A stretch of DNA of 64,000 nucleotides from an uncultured Oscillospiraceae bacterium (GTDB taxonomy: Bacteria > Bacillota > Clostridia > Oscillospirales > Oscillospiraceae), in contig CAKTIE010000001.1 in assembly GCA_934565655.1 (NCBI GenBank), positions 186,001 through 250,000 on the forward strand, in the 5' to 3' direction. Shown piece after piece: positions 43,905 to 52,678 of this stretch (position 1 is its first letter; every line of letters starts with the position of its first letter). The notes below the pieces were generated by a model, which saw nothing but the letters and a program-made list of their open reading frames with translations, did not search any database and was not told where the DNA came from. The translations under genes and the position numbers were made by a program.

Positions 43905-44692
43905 CAACCGCGGAACTGAAGCAAAAGGATGGCGTGATCCTGGTGGGACACCGGGGTTACGCGGCCCTGTACCCGGAGAATACGATGGTTTCCTATGAGG
44001 CGGCGGCCAAGGCCGGTGTAGATATCATTGAGGTAGATGTGACGCTGTCCCGGGACAAGGTGGTGATGATATCCCACGATGACCGTCTGGATCGGGTCTC
44101 CAACGGGCATGGACTGGTGGCCGATTTTACCGCGCAGGAGCTGCAGCGGTTGGACTGCGGTACGAAAGCAGGACTGGCCTTTGCCGGTGAGCCGATGCCG
44201 ACCTTCGCGCAGGTGATCGAGCTGATGAAGCGATATCCCGAGCTGATGATGGATGTGGATTTCAAGGTCTGTCCGGCGATTTGGGAAACGGTGGAACGCA
44301 CGATGCCTATGCTGGAGGAGGCGGGACTGCTGGATCGCTGCATCTTTAACAGCTGCGACGGAAATGTTACCCGCTATCTTTCACGGGAACGGGGATTGCT
44401 TACGGTAGGCTGTCCCCATGATTATCCCGGCCGTGCCAATTTTGATCCCGGCCCGGACGGCACTTATGCGCACCTTTGGGCGGTGTGTGTCCCGATAGAG
44501 GACTTGACGCCGGAGCGGGCGGATTTTTACCGGGAAAAGGGGATCGTGCTGGCATGCTGCTCGCCGGATACACCGGAGCAATTCCGCTTGACCCGGGCCT
44601 GCGGCGTCAAAATGGCCATTTGCGATGACCCGGTATTCTATCGGGATGCGTTGTCCCGGGAGAGGGCCGAAGGGCACACTGTGAAAGAATAA
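43901..44692 (+). CDS. Cytoplasmic glycerophosphodiester phosphodiesterase family protein
   Basis: 263 aa GDPD TIM barrel: GHRGY, PENT, IEVDVT and SHDDRLDR carry the catalytic histidines and metal-binding acids. No signal peptide, so it acts in the cytoplasm like UgpQ. Would cleave glycerophosphodiesters to glycerol-3-phosphate and an alcohol; an alternative phosphodiester substrate is possible. Coupled by a 4-base overlap to the preceding dehydrogenase gene. Confidence 0.88.
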   Translation: MTTAELKQKDGVILVGHRGYAALYPENTMVSYEAAAKAGVDIIEVDVTLSRDKVVMISHDDRLDRVSNGHGLVADFTAQELQRLDCGTKAGLAFAGEPMPTFAQVIELMKRYPELMMDVDFKVCPAIWETVERTMPMLEEAGLLDRCIFNSCDGNVTRYLSRERGLLTVGCPHDYPGRANFDPGPDGTYAHLWAVCVPIEDLTPERADFYREKGIVLACCSPDTPEQFRLTRACGVKMAICDDPVFYRDALSRERAEGHTVKE

Positions 44693-44784
44693 ACGAACCT
44701 GAATATTGACAGGAAACAGGAATTGGAGGAATTGCCGTTATATGCCTGTCGATTTTGTGAAAATCGGGGAAAAACGACCATCTC

Positions 44785-44825
44785 TGCAAATTAATGTTGC
44801 AAAAGAACATTGCAAATGTTATTCT
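44785..44825 (+). promoter_or_regulatory. Promoter with three phased TGCAAA repeats
   Basis: TGCAAA occurs at 44785, 44798 and 44811, a strict 13-base period. The second and third units overlap a TTGCAA -35 (44797-44802) and its 17-base spacer to TATTCT (44820-44825). TGCAA/TTGCA pairs also form inverted half-sites. Looks like a regulator binding site on the promoter of the third dehydrogenase and sugar ABC genes. Confidence 0.6.
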
Positions 44826-44877
44826 ATGACACAAGAAATGTGAATAACAACAAGTTTGCTTGGGAGGTGCGTTTATA

Positions 44878-45936
44878 ATGAACGCGATAGTGAAGGAATT
44901 TCCCGGCGAGGAAGGCACCTTTTTCAGAACGGACGTGAAGGAGCCCTCTCCCGGTTATGGGCAGGTAAAGGTCAAGGTCATGGCGGCCTCCATCTGCGGT
45001 TCGGATATCCATGCGCTGTACAGCGGACTGATGCAGGACCGATACGCATTTCCGGTCATTATCGGCCATGAAGGGGCCGGTGTGGTGGTGGAAGTAGGAG
45101 AAGGCGTTCACTCCATTCGTGTGGGCGACCGGGTCACGGCAGAGACAACGCTGACGGCCTGCCACACCTGTGAATATTGCCGTCAGGCGCAGACCAATAT
45201 GTGCGCGGACCGCAAGGGCCTTGGCTCCGCGGCAGATGGTTATTTCGCACAGTACTGCATCGTGGCGGAAAATGCCTGCCACAAGCTGGCGGACAATCTG
45301 TCCTATGAGGTCGGCTCTTTGGCGGAGCCCTTTGCCTGTGCCGTGCATGCCACCTGCATCCTTACCGATATCAAGCCGGGAGATGTGGTGTTGGTGGTTG
45401 GCCCGGGTCCCATCGGCGATCTGGTCGCCATTACCGCAAAGCTCTGCGGCGCGGTGATCGTCATGTCCGGCTTGACGGCCGACGCCGAGCGGATGGCCTT
45501 TGCCCGCAGACAGTTTGGCGTCGATCACACGGTGGACTGCCAGACGGAGGATCTGGAAGCGTTTCTCAAGTCCATTACGGACGGCCGGGGTGCGGATTTT
45601 GTCTTTGAATGTACCGGCTCCCGCGCGGGCATCCAGTCCGGCCTGAAGATGTGCAAGCGCAAGGGAACCTATGTGGCCGTGGGCATGAATATGGGCGAGA
45701 TCCCCGTGGATTATTACAACACCATCTACAAGAAGGAGATCACGATCCAGGGGGACAAATCGACCAGCTCCATTACTTGGGTGCGCGCGATGCGTATCCT
45801 TAACAGCGGCCAGGTGGATCTGACCCCGCTGATCACCCACCGGATCCCCATGTCCCAGTGGAAGCAGGGCTATGAGCTGTGCCGGACCGGAAAGGCAATG
45901 AAGGTCGTTATGCTTCCGCAGGAGGATGTACAATAA
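44878..45936 (+). CDS. Zinc-dependent polyol/alcohol dehydrogenase (MDR), third of three
   Basis: 352 aa. SICGSDIHALYSG, GHEGAG, structural zinc CHTCEYCRQAQTNMC and VVGPGPIGD. Start at the ATG 44878 with GGGAGGTG upstream; an in-frame TTG 6 codons earlier overlaps that site and is not used. Opens a second transcription unit with the family 1 sugar importer, so its substrate is probably imported by those genes. Confidence 0.9.
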   Translation: MNAIVKEFPGEEGTFFRTDVKEPSPGYGQVKVKVMAASICGSDIHALYSGLMQDRYAFPVIIGHEGAGVVVEVGEGVHSIRVGDRVTAETTLTACHTCEYCRQAQTNMCADRKGLGSAADGYFAQYCIVAENACHKLADNLSYEVGSLAEPFACAVHATCILTDIKPGDVVLVVGPGPIGDLVAITAKLCGAVIVMSGLTADAERMAFARRQFGVDHTVDCQTEDLEAFLKSITDGRGADFVFECTGSRAGIQSGLKMCKRKGTYVAVGMNMGEIPVDYYNTIYKKEITIQGDKSTSSITWVRAMRILNSGQVDLTPLITHRIPMSQWKQGYELCRTGKAMKVVMLPQEDVQ

Positions 45937-46010
45937 ATCAGGGCTATTCACCGCGGATCCCGGCAGGATCCACGGGAATGCAAATAAGAAAGCAAATAAG
46001 GAGGAAACAC

Positions 46011-47327
46011 ATGAAGAAGGTCATGAGCCTGCTGCTGGTTGCGATCATGGTCCTTTCTCTGGCTGCCTGCGGCCAGAAGGACAACAATGAGGTCAACAAC
46101 AGCGACAAGCCCTATGCGGGCATCACGCTGCGCTTTGTCGCCGTGAACCACTCCTGGACGACCGCGATGGAACCCATTATCGCGGAGTTTGAAGAGGAGA
46201 CCGGCGCCAAGGTCGAACTGGAGGGTTATTCCGAGGATAACCTGCTGAGCAAGCTGAACGTTGAGTTCGGCGCCAAGTCCACGACGATGGATGTTGTGAT
46301 GATGCGTCCCCCGCTGGATTGCGGCACCTTCATCGGCAACGGCTGGCTGGAGAATCTGGACAGCTACATTGAGGCTGACACGGAATTCGCCTATGACGAT
46401 GTGAACGCCGCGGCCTCTCAGCCCTGCATCAAGGATGGCAGCGTCTACGGTATCCCCGTTGTCACCGAGGTTGAGATGCTCTACTACCGCAAGGACATTC
46501 TGGAGCAGCACAATCTGGCTGTTCCCACCACCTTTGAAGAGCTGCTGAATGCAGTCAAGGTCTGCACCGATAAGGACAACGAGCTGTATGGCTTCGCCGC
46601 CCGTGGCGCCCTGTCTCCCTCCGTGACGCAGTGCGCAGGCTTCGTGTTCTCTAACGGCGCCGACTGGGTCAGCGACGATCTGAAGACCTGTACCATTACC
46701 GATCCCGGCACCATCGAAGCGATCTCTCTGTACGGCAACCTGCTGGGCAATTACGGCCCTCCGGGCATCCTGAACATGAGCTGGTCTGAGGTCATGACGC
46801 TGTTCGCTCAGGGCAAGGTTGTGTTTGCGACCGAGGCCTCCGCTGTTGCCTCTGTGGTGACGGATCCCGAGTCCTCTCTGGTGTACGACAAGGTCGGCTT
46901 TGCCAAGTTCCCCAGCGCTAAGGCCGGTCAGGACCCCGTTCCCTATAACATTTCTGCTTGGGCGCTGGGCGTGAACGCCAACTCCGAGCATAAGGATGCC
47001 GCTTGGGCGCTGGTTTCCAAGCTGGCCGGCAAGGATGCGCAGGCCGCTGCTCAGACTGCCGGTGTGTCCTCCGCCCGCGCTTCCTCCTGGGCCAACGCTC
47101 AGGCAACTGATCTGATGCCTCAGGAGCTGCTGGACCTGGTTGCCGAGTGCAGCACCATCGGCCGCGGCTACAACTTTGTGGCCTTTGGTCAGAACGTGCA
47201 GGAAGCCCGCAATCTGGTTGGCTCTGTCGTTACCGCGTCCATCGAGAGCGGTGGTGATTCCGATAAGGTGATGGCTGCTGCCGAGGCCATCAAGGGCGAT
47301 TTCCAGACCATTCTGGACAATCAGTAA
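46011..47327 (+). CDS. Family 1 extracellular solute-binding lipoprotein (sugar or glycerophosphodiester type)
   Basis: 438 aa. Lipoprotein signal ending LSLAAC, then a MalE/UgpB-type fold (IIAEFEEETGAKVELEG, VTEVEMLYYRKD). GGAGG precedes the ATG. First component of an ABC importer with the two following permeases. No ATPase gene is nearby, as in Gram-positive importers that share an MsmK/MsmX-type ATPase. A perfect hairpin after the stop fits higher expression of the binding protein. Confidence 0.92.
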   Translation: MKKVMSLLLVAIMVLSLAACGQKDNNEVNNSDKPYAGITLRFVAVNHSWTTAMEPIIAEFEEETGAKVELEGYSEDNLLSKLNVEFGAKSTTMDVVMMRPPLDCGTFIGNGWLENLDSYIEADTEFAYDDVNAAASQPCIKDGSVYGIPVVTEVEMLYYRKDILEQHNLAVPTTFEELLNAVKVCTDKDNELYGFAARGALSPSVTQCAGFVFSNGADWVSDDLKTCTITDPGTIEAISLYGNLLGNYGPPGILNMSWSEVMTLFAQGKVVFATEASAVASVVTDPESSLVYDKVGFAKFPSAKAGQDPVPYNISAWALGVNANSEHKDAAWALVSKLAGKDAQAAAQTAGVSSARASSWANAQATDLMPQELLDLVAECSTIGRGYNFVAFGQNVQEARNLVGSVVTASIESGGDSDKVMAAAEAIKGDFQTILDNQ

Positions 47328-47350
47328 CTTACTTACACAGCGGAATACTT

Positions 47351-47377
47351 CCCGGCGGCTCACAATGGGCCGCCGGG
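47351..47377 (+). promoter_or_regulatory. Intercistronic hairpin after the binding-protein gene
   Basis: CCCGGCGGC, 9-base loop, GCCGCCGGG. No T-run; likely protects the upstream mRNA or dampens read-through into the permease genes. Confidence 0.6.
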
Positions 47378-47492
47378 AGGTTCCGGTTTTCGGATGCTTT
47401 TCCCACGGCTGCGGAAGAGCAAAAAATTATCTTGATCTGTGTGGCTGCAGGGAGACTTCCCATCCGCAAACTGGCAGAAAGGGGCGCTGACA

Positions 47493-48392
47493 ATGAACGA
47501 AACCCATAAGCTCTCGAAATTCCTTAACCGCAACCAGAAAAGGGTCTACATGGCACCATGCATCATCTTCCTGATCTGCATGGTGATATTTCCTCTGCTG
47601 TATACGCTGCGGCTGAGCTTTTATGATTGGAGCATGTCCTCCGTTACGGAGCCCGAATTCATTGGCCTGGAGAATTATTTCAAGCTCTTTAAGGATCAAT
47701 ACTTCATTTCCTCTATCAAGATCACCTTGATATACAGTATCGTGGCGCTGGTGATCGAGGTGGTGTTTGGCATCGTGCTGGCGCTGATGCTGAACCGCAA
47801 GAAACTGTTCATGCGCAATGTCCACAAGACCGTGATGCTGATCCCCATGACGATGACCCCTGTGGCCGTGGGTATGATCTGGAAGCTTATTATGGATCCG
47901 TCCATCGGTCTGTTCAACTATGCCCTCAAGGCGATGGGCTTTTCCCCGCTGGAGTGGCTGTCCGGCTCCACCACGGTGATTGGATCGCTGATCATCATTG
48001 ACGTGTGGCAGTGGACACCGATGATCTCGCTGATCATCCTGGCGGGACTGAGCGGCATTTCGTCTGATATTTATGAGGCGGCCACCATAGACGGCGCCAA
48101 TTTCTTGCAGAAAACGTTTCATATTACCCTGCCGCTGACAATGAATACAATTCTGGTGGCCGCGATGCTGCGGCTGATCGACGTGCTGAAAACCTTTGAC
48201 ATTATCTATTCTACGACTCAGGGTGGGCCGTCGTTCCATTCCCAGACCATTAATATTTATTCCTACATGTATGGATTCCAGTATTATAAATACGGATATT
48301 CCGCGGCGTCCATGATGATCTTCCTGCTGCTGGTGGGTGTTGTGATCGGTGTCGTTATGTATATCCGCACAAAGGTGGTGGTCGAACGATGA
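47493..48392 (+). CDS. Sugar ABC transporter permease (MalF/UgpA type)
   Basis: 299 aa, six membrane segments, EAA loop YEAATIDGANFLQKTFHIT. Start at 47493 (AAAGGGGCG upstream) removes 18 non-conserved codons that are also open. Overlaps the next gene by 4 bases. Confidence 0.9.
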   Translation: MNETHKLSKFLNRNQKRVYMAPCIIFLICMVIFPLLYTLRLSFYDWSMSSVTEPEFIGLENYFKLFKDQYFISSIKITLIYSIVALVIEVVFGIVLALMLNRKKLFMRNVHKTVMLIPMTMTPVAVGMIWKLIMDPSIGLFNYALKAMGFSPLEWLSGSTTVIGSLIIIDVWQWTPMISLIILAGLSGISSDIYEAATIDGANFLQKTFHITLPLTMNTILVAAMLRLIDVLKTFDIIYSTTQGGPSFHSQTINIYSYMYGFQYYKYGYSAASMMIFLLLVGVVIGVVMYIRTKVVVER

Positions 48393-49228
48393 AAACAACG
48401 ATGAGTCCCCAGCGGGCAAAGCGCGGGGCGCAGAGCGTCCTGTATTACCTGTTTCTGGCGGCGATCATTCTTGTGACGATCTTCCCGTTTGTGTTCATGG
48501 TGCTGGCCTCCTTCAAGACAACGGTGGAGATACAGGATCCCAGCAAGTTCCTGAATTTCAACTTCATTCTCAGCAACTATGCGGAAGTATTCGAGCGCTA
48601 CAGCTTCGGAAAGCCCATCTGGAACAGCTTTTTTGTGGCGTTTATGACCACGGTGGTGTCTCTGATCATCGGCCTCCCGGCGGCATACGCCATTTCCAAG
48701 TACCGGCTGCACCGCACCAGCGGCGCCATCCTGTTTACCCGCATGATCCCCGGCATTTGCTTCCTGCTGCCCTGGTTCCAGGTATTTGCGGCGCTGGGAC
48801 TGACGGACACCTATTTTTCGCTGATCCTGGCATATATGCTGGTGGCGGTGCCTTTCATCATCTGGATCATGGTGCCCCACTTTGAGAACTTGCCCAAGGA
48901 CCTGGAGCAGGCGGCTATGATCGACGGCTGCACCGCCAACCAGATCTTTTTCCGGGTGATGCTTCCGCTGGTCACGCCCGGTCTGATCACGGCGGCGCTG
49001 ATGAGCTTTATCTATTCCTGGAACAACTTCCTGTTTGCCCTGGTGCTCTCCGGCTACAATACCAAAACGCTTCCCATGGCGGTGTTCAACTTTATCGGCT
49101 ATGCCAAGATCTCCTGGGGCCCGTTGATGGCGGCAGCGACCATCATTACGGGACCGGTGGTGCTGATCTCGCTGATCATGCAGAAATATGTGGTTTCCGG
49201 TATGACTGCCGGCGCCGTGAAGGGATAA
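48389..49228 (+). CDS. Sugar ABC transporter permease (MalG/UgpE type)
   Basis: 279 aa, six membrane segments, EAA loop EQAAMIDGCTANQIFFRVM. Partner of the preceding permease; the start overlaps its stop (ATGA). The sugar isomerase gene begins 6 bases after it. Confidence 0.92.
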   Translation: MKTTMSPQRAKRGAQSVLYYLFLAAIILVTIFPFVFMVLASFKTTVEIQDPSKFLNFNFILSNYAEVFERYSFGKPIWNSFFVAFMTTVVSLIIGLPAAYAISKYRLHRTSGAILFTRMIPGICFLLPWFQVFAALGLTDTYFSLILAYMLVAVPFIIWIMVPHFENLPKDLEQAAMIDGCTANQIFFRVMLPLVTPGLITAALMSFIYSWNNFLFALVLSGYNTKTLPMAVFNFIGYAKISWGPLMAAATIITGPVVLISLIMQKYVVSGMTAGAVKG

Positions 49229-49234
49229 ACGAGT

Positions 49235-50029
49235 ATGGACGTAAAAATCGGCTATTCGGAGCTGATCCTGCTGGATCACCCGGTAGAGGAGAATGTGGCG
49301 CGGCTGGCGGAAGCAGGCGCGGATTCTGTCGAATTGATGATGGATGCCTCCGGCTGGGATAGTCTGGGAGAGGATTACGGCCCCCTGGCAGACCGCCTGC
49401 GGGCCACAGGGATTACCTTTACGGTGCATCCGGCCGCATGGGATGTGAATCTGACGGCGGAAATGCATATCCTGCGGGAGGCCGCTTACCGGCACCACCA
49501 GCAGGCACTGGCGTTTGCGGCCCGCTTGGGGGCGGAGCAAATGGTGCTGCATCCCGGATACAGCACATTTGACAAGGAGCGTGCCAGAGAGCTGGCGCAC
49601 CGGACGGTATGCGACCTTGCGCAGCAGGCGGCTGCCTGCGGCGTGCGCCTGGCCTTTGAAAACATTGCCGGTCCGGCGGCGGCACTCTATACGCAGGAGG
49701 CGTTTTGCCATGCGCTGGATGAGACAGGCCCGTCGGTAGGCTATCTGTTGGATATCGGCCACGCCAATATGAACGGCTGGAATATTCCGGAGGTGATCCG
49801 GACGCTGGGCAACCGGCTGCTGGGACTGCATCTGCACGATAATCTTGGCGTGGGTGACGATCATCTGCCGGTGGGGCAGGGCTCGATCCAGTGGGCCCCC
49901 ATCTGGGCGGCTGCGGCGGAGAGCTGTACTGACGCATGCCATTGGATCCTGGAGTATGCGCCCGGCACACCTCTGCACTGGCTGACGCAGACACGGGAGA
50001 GCATCCGCCGGGTCATGGAGCAATATTAA
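49235..50029 (+). CDS. Sugar phosphate isomerase/epimerase family protein (xylose-isomerase-like TIM barrel)
   Basis: 264 aa AP-endonuclease-2 fold. Metal-site pieces visible: ELMMDAS, HPGYSTF, AFENIAG with the first glutamate, LDIGHANMNG, LHLHDN and ILEYAPG. Family members include IolE/IolI and tagatose epimerases; the exact reaction is not predictable. Co-transcribed with the importer, so it probably acts on the imported sugar. Confidence 0.85.
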   Translation: MDVKIGYSELILLDHPVEENVARLAEAGADSVELMMDASGWDSLGEDYGPLADRLRATGITFTVHPAAWDVNLTAEMHILREAAYRHHQQALAFAARLGAEQMVLHPGYSTFDKERARELAHRTVCDLAQQAAACGVRLAFENIAGPAAALYTQEAFCHALDETGPSVGYLLDIGHANMNGWNIPEVIRTLGNRLLGLHLHDNLGVGDDHLPVGQGSIQWAPIWAAAAESCTDACHWILEYAPGTPLHWLTQTRESIRRVMEQY

Positions 50030-50037
50030 GCAAAGGC

Positions 50038-50070
50038 GCAGGGACCTTCGGATGAACCGGAGGTCTCTGC
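50038..50070 (+). terminator. Hairpin without T-run after the isomerase gene
   Basis: GCAGGGACCTTCGG and CCGGAGGTCTCTGC can form an imperfect stem; weak terminator or processing site. Confidence 0.4.
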
Positions 50071-50112
50071 CTGCTTATCGGAATAAACATTTAAAGGAAG
50101 GGAGTATGCCCT

Positions 50113-50820
50113 ATGTTGACAGGCTTGACCAGCTTTTTGCCGGAGGACCAGCTGACGATATATGACAATCTGGAATTTCTGATCCGGATCATCTTGTCCG
50201 GTGTTTTGGGGATCCTGATCGGACTGGAGCGGACCAAGCGCCAGAAGGAAGCGGGTATCCGTACGCACTGCATCATTGCCTGTTCGGCCGCGGTGTTCAT
50301 GATCGTGTCCAAATATGCGTTTGTGGACGGCATGGCGGAGGGAGTGCGCGGCGCCGATCAGGCCCGCATTGCGGCGCAGGTGGTCAGCGGCATCTCCTTT
50401 CTTGGTGCAGGCGTGATCTTCAAGCATGGCAATGCGACCATTCGCGGCTTGACGACGGCCGCCGGTATGTGGGCTACCTCTGCCGTCGGTCTGGCCATCG
50501 GCGCGGGGATGTATTGGGTGGGCCTGTTTGAGACAGCGGCGATCGTGGGAAGCCAGCTGTTTCTGCATCGTTTTCCTGTGGGAAATGACGCCATGACCCA
50601 GCAGACGGTGATCGTCTGGATGGAGGACAGCGTAGCTTACCATGCCGCGCTGGAGGAGCTGCTGGCCAGCCATCAGGGACAGGTCATGGAAAGTGCCGTC
50701 CAGCGTGTGGATAAAAGCGTCCGTTTGAATCTGACGGTGCGGCTGGAGGAGCCCTTTACCCATGCGGAAGCGATGGCGTTTTTCTCCGCGCATCCGGGTG
50801 TGGAAAAAATAGAGGTATGA
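50113..50820 (+). CDS. MgtC/SapB family membrane protein
   Basis: 235 aa. Four to five membrane segments with the family signature GILIGLERTKRQKEAGIRTH, then a soluble ACT-like C-terminal domain (TVIVWMEDSVAYHAALEELL). In pathogens MgtC modulates ATP synthase and Mg/phosphate homeostasis; in commensals its role is unclear. GGAAGGGAG precedes the ATG. Confidence 0.9.
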   Translation: MLTGLTSFLPEDQLTIYDNLEFLIRIILSGVLGILIGLERTKRQKEAGIRTHCIIACSAAVFMIVSKYAFVDGMAEGVRGADQARIAAQVVSGISFLGAGVIFKHGNATIRGLTTAAGMWATSAVGLAIGAGMYWVGLFETAAIVGSQLFLHRFPVGNDAMTQQTVIVWMEDSVAYHAALEELLASHQGQVMESAVQRVDKSVRLNLTVRLEEPFTHAEAMAFFSAHPGVEKIEV

Positions 50821-50872
50821 CCGCCTTTCACCGTGAGGGAGAGCGGGATCGAGCCGCGGAAGGGAGAAAAGA

Positions 50873-51526
50873 ATGGCTTTTCCTGTGATTTTTGATATGG
50901 ATGGGTTGATGTTTGATACGGAACGTCTGCGCATGCAGGCGTGGGACTATGCCGGCCAGCGGGCAGGGATCGGCCCGGCGGGCTATATGGTCCTGCGAAC
51001 ACTGGGAATGAGCCCGGAGCGCTCCCGGCAGGAATGGCAGAAAGCCTTCGGCCAACAATACTGTCCGGAGCAACTGCAGGCATATAAAAAGGAGTTTTAC
51101 GGCCTGTGGCGTAAGGAGCATCATGTACCGGTCATGAAGGGACTGCTGCCGCTGCTGCAAATGCTGCAGGCGCAGCAGCGGCCGTTGGCCGTGGCATCCT
51201 CCTCGGTGGAGGAAGAGGTGCGCTGGAATCTGAAGGACGCCGGTGTGGAGACGTTTTTCTCTGCGGTAGTCGCTGGGGATATGGTTGCCCGCTCAAAGCC
51301 TGCGCCGGATATCTATTTGGAGGCGTGCAGCCGGTTGGGTGCAGAGCCTTCCGTATGCTGGGCGCTGGAGGATTCGGCAAACGGCGTCCGCGCTGCGCAC
51401 AACGCCGGCTGCCGGTGTATACTGGTGCCGGATCTGCAGCCGGCCACGGAGGAAACGACAGCTATGGCCGCAGCTGTGTGCCGTGATCTTTCTCAAGTGC
51501 GGACATTTCTGGCGAATATGCCCTGA
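50873..51526 (+). CDS. HAD superfamily hydrolase, subfamily IA (phosphoglycolate/beta-phosphoglucomutase type)
   Basis: 217 aa. Motif I FDMDGLMFDTERL with the nucleophilic aspartate, motif II SSSVEEE, the KPAPDIY lysine and motif IV EDSANGV. Cleaves a sugar phosphate or similar. GGGAGAAAAG precedes the ATG. Its last residue and stop codon lie inside the second copy of the 34-base repeat. Confidence 0.9.
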   Translation: MAFPVIFDMDGLMFDTERLRMQAWDYAGQRAGIGPAGYMVLRTLGMSPERSRQEWQKAFGQQYCPEQLQAYKKEFYGLWRKEHHVPVMKGLLPLLQMLQAQQRPLAVASSSVEEEVRWNLKDAGVETFFSAVVAGDMVARSKPAPDIYLEACSRLGAEPSVCWALEDSANGVRAAHNAGCRCILVPDLQPATEETTAMAAAVCRDLSQVRTFLANMP

Positions 51527-51553
51527 GCGCGGCTTCTCGCTCCAGACAATGAC
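51520..51553 (+). repeat. 34-base repeat overlapping a stop codon, copy 2
   Basis: GCCCTGAGCGCGGCTTCTCG plus CTCCAGACAATGAC; 32 of 34 bases agree with 37693-37726. Both copies sit at gene ends just ahead of a terminator. Confidence 0.8.
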
Positions 51554-51565
51554 TGAAATGTAAAC

Positions 51566-51601
51566 AAGAAGGCCTTCCGGCATCGCCGGAGGGCCTTCTT
51601 C
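51566..51601 (+). terminator. Terminator after the HAD gene
   Basis: GAAGGCCTTCCGGC ATC GCCGGAGGGCCTTC followed by TT-C-T-T; strong stem with a short T-run. Confidence 0.8.
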
Positions 51602-51613
51602 TACGTCATCATC

Positions 51614-51642
51614 TTGACTTTCTCCTGTTGTAGGACTACAAT
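51614..51642 (+). promoter_or_regulatory. Promoter of nrdG
   Basis: TTGACT (51614-51619), 17-base spacer, TACAAT (51637-51642). It supports the start at 51673 over an ATG at 51643, which would overlap the -10. Confidence 0.7.
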
Positions 51643-51672
51643 ATGTGGTATCTGAAAGCGGGAGGGGACAAG

Positions 51673-52362
51673 ATGGACATTCACGGTCTGCAAAAGCTGA
51701 CGCTGCTGGATTTTCCCGGCCATGTGGCCTGTACGGTGTTTCTGGCGGGATGCGACTTCCGCTGTCCCTTCTGCCATAACGGCGGTCTGGTGCTGGGCGG
51801 CATGGAGCCGGTCATGGATGACGCCGGGCTGCTGGATTTCCTTCGCAGGCGGCAGGGGCTGCTGGACGGCGTGGCCGTCACCGGCGGCGAGCCGCTGCTG
51901 CGGAGCGATCTGCCGTCGCTGCTGCGGGCCGTCAAGGACTTGGGCTACGCCGTGAAGCTGGATACCAACGGCAGCCATCCCGCCGCCCTGCGGTCGCTGG
52001 TGGAGGAGGGCCTGGTGGACTATGTGGCCATGGACATCAAGAACAACCCGGAGCAATACGGCGAGACCGTGGGCCTGCCGGACTTCGACCTGACGCCCGT
52101 TCGGGAGAGCGCCGCCTGGCTGCTCTCTGGCGCGGTGGACTATGAATTCCGCACCACTGCTGTGGCGGAGCTCCACGACGACGCCTCCTTCGAGGGGATC
52201 GCCCGGTGGATCGCCGGGGCGAAGCGGTACTATATCCAGTGCTTCACCGACCGGGACTCCGTGATCCGATCGGGGCTGCACGCGCCGGACAAGGCGCAGC
52301 TGGAGCGCTGGGCCAATATCGTAAGACCCCTGGTGCCCAGCGTGGAATTAAGAGGGGTGTAA
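51673..52362 (+). CDS. nrdG: Anaerobic ribonucleotide reductase activating protein (radical SAM)
   Basis: 229 aa. Radical SAM motif CDFRCPFC and the TGGEP SAM-binding loop; generates the glycyl radical in NrdD. GGGAGGGG upstream. It has its own promoter and is separated from nrdD by about 400 bases containing an interspersed repeat; the order nrdG-nrdD is the reverse of the E. coli operon. Confidence 0.93.
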   Translation: MDIHGLQKLTLLDFPGHVACTVFLAGCDFRCPFCHNGGLVLGGMEPVMDDAGLLDFLRRRQGLLDGVAVTGGEPLLRSDLPSLLRAVKDLGYAVKLDTNGSHPAALRSLVEEGLVDYVAMDIKNNPEQYGETVGLPDFDLTPVRESAAWLLSGAVDYEFRTTAVAELHDDASFEGIARWIAGAKRYYIQCFTDRDSVIRSGLHAPDKAQLERWANIVRPLVPSVELRGV

Positions 52363-52392
52363 GGGGGCGCAGGCGACTGCTGGCGCATATAC

Positions 52393-52545
52393 AAAGCCTC
52401 CCTTGTGTAAAGGCACCCCAGTGCGCACACTGGGGCGTGCACAGCTGAGGTGGCAACGCGAAGCGTTGACGGAGGGATTGTCTGTTGTTTATCCCCTCAG
52501 TCAGCCTTACGGCTGACAGCTCCCCTTGCAACAAGGGGAGCCTTT
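52393..52545. repeat. Interspersed MITE-like repeat, copy 1, with an inner hairpin insertion
   Basis: Outer arms AAAGCCTCCCTTGTGTAAAG and CAACAAGGGGAGCCTTT; internal GGTGGCAACGCGAAGCGTT and TCAGCCTTACGGCTGAC hairpins. Same family as 59013-59140. Relative to that copy it carries an extra palindrome CCCCAGTGCGCACACTGGGG. No ORF for mobility; non-autonomous. Confidence 0.8.
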
Positions 52546-52626
52546 GGTGCGCCGTATCTCAAGAGTGTTTCTAAATGCCGATGCATGGCCCTTTCGCTAT
52601 ATCTTGTGACGATTAGAAAATCTTAT

Positions 52627-52672
52627 ACACCAGATATAGGCATTTCGCCTTGACAAGACCCATATATGTGGT
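52627..52672 (+). promoter_or_regulatory. Pair of NrdR-box-like sites upstream of nrdD
   Basis: ACACCAGATATAGGCA (52627-52642) and GACCCATATATGTGGT (52657-52672) resemble the ACACWATATATWGTGT box, with centres 30 bases apart, about three helical turns as usual for NrdR. The second covers the promoter spacer, a position for repression when dATP is plentiful. Confidence 0.6.
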
Positions 52673-52677
52673 ATACT
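52650..52677 (+). promoter_or_regulatory. Promoter of nrdD
   Basis: TTGACA (52650-52655), 16-base spacer, TATACT (52672-52677). Confidence 0.8.
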
Positions 52678-52678
52678 T

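Noticed and set aside
52393..52545. CRISPR-like array in the region between nrdG and nrdD
   Set aside because: The repeated pieces are inverted arms of a single palindromic element, not evenly spaced direct repeats with unique spacers.
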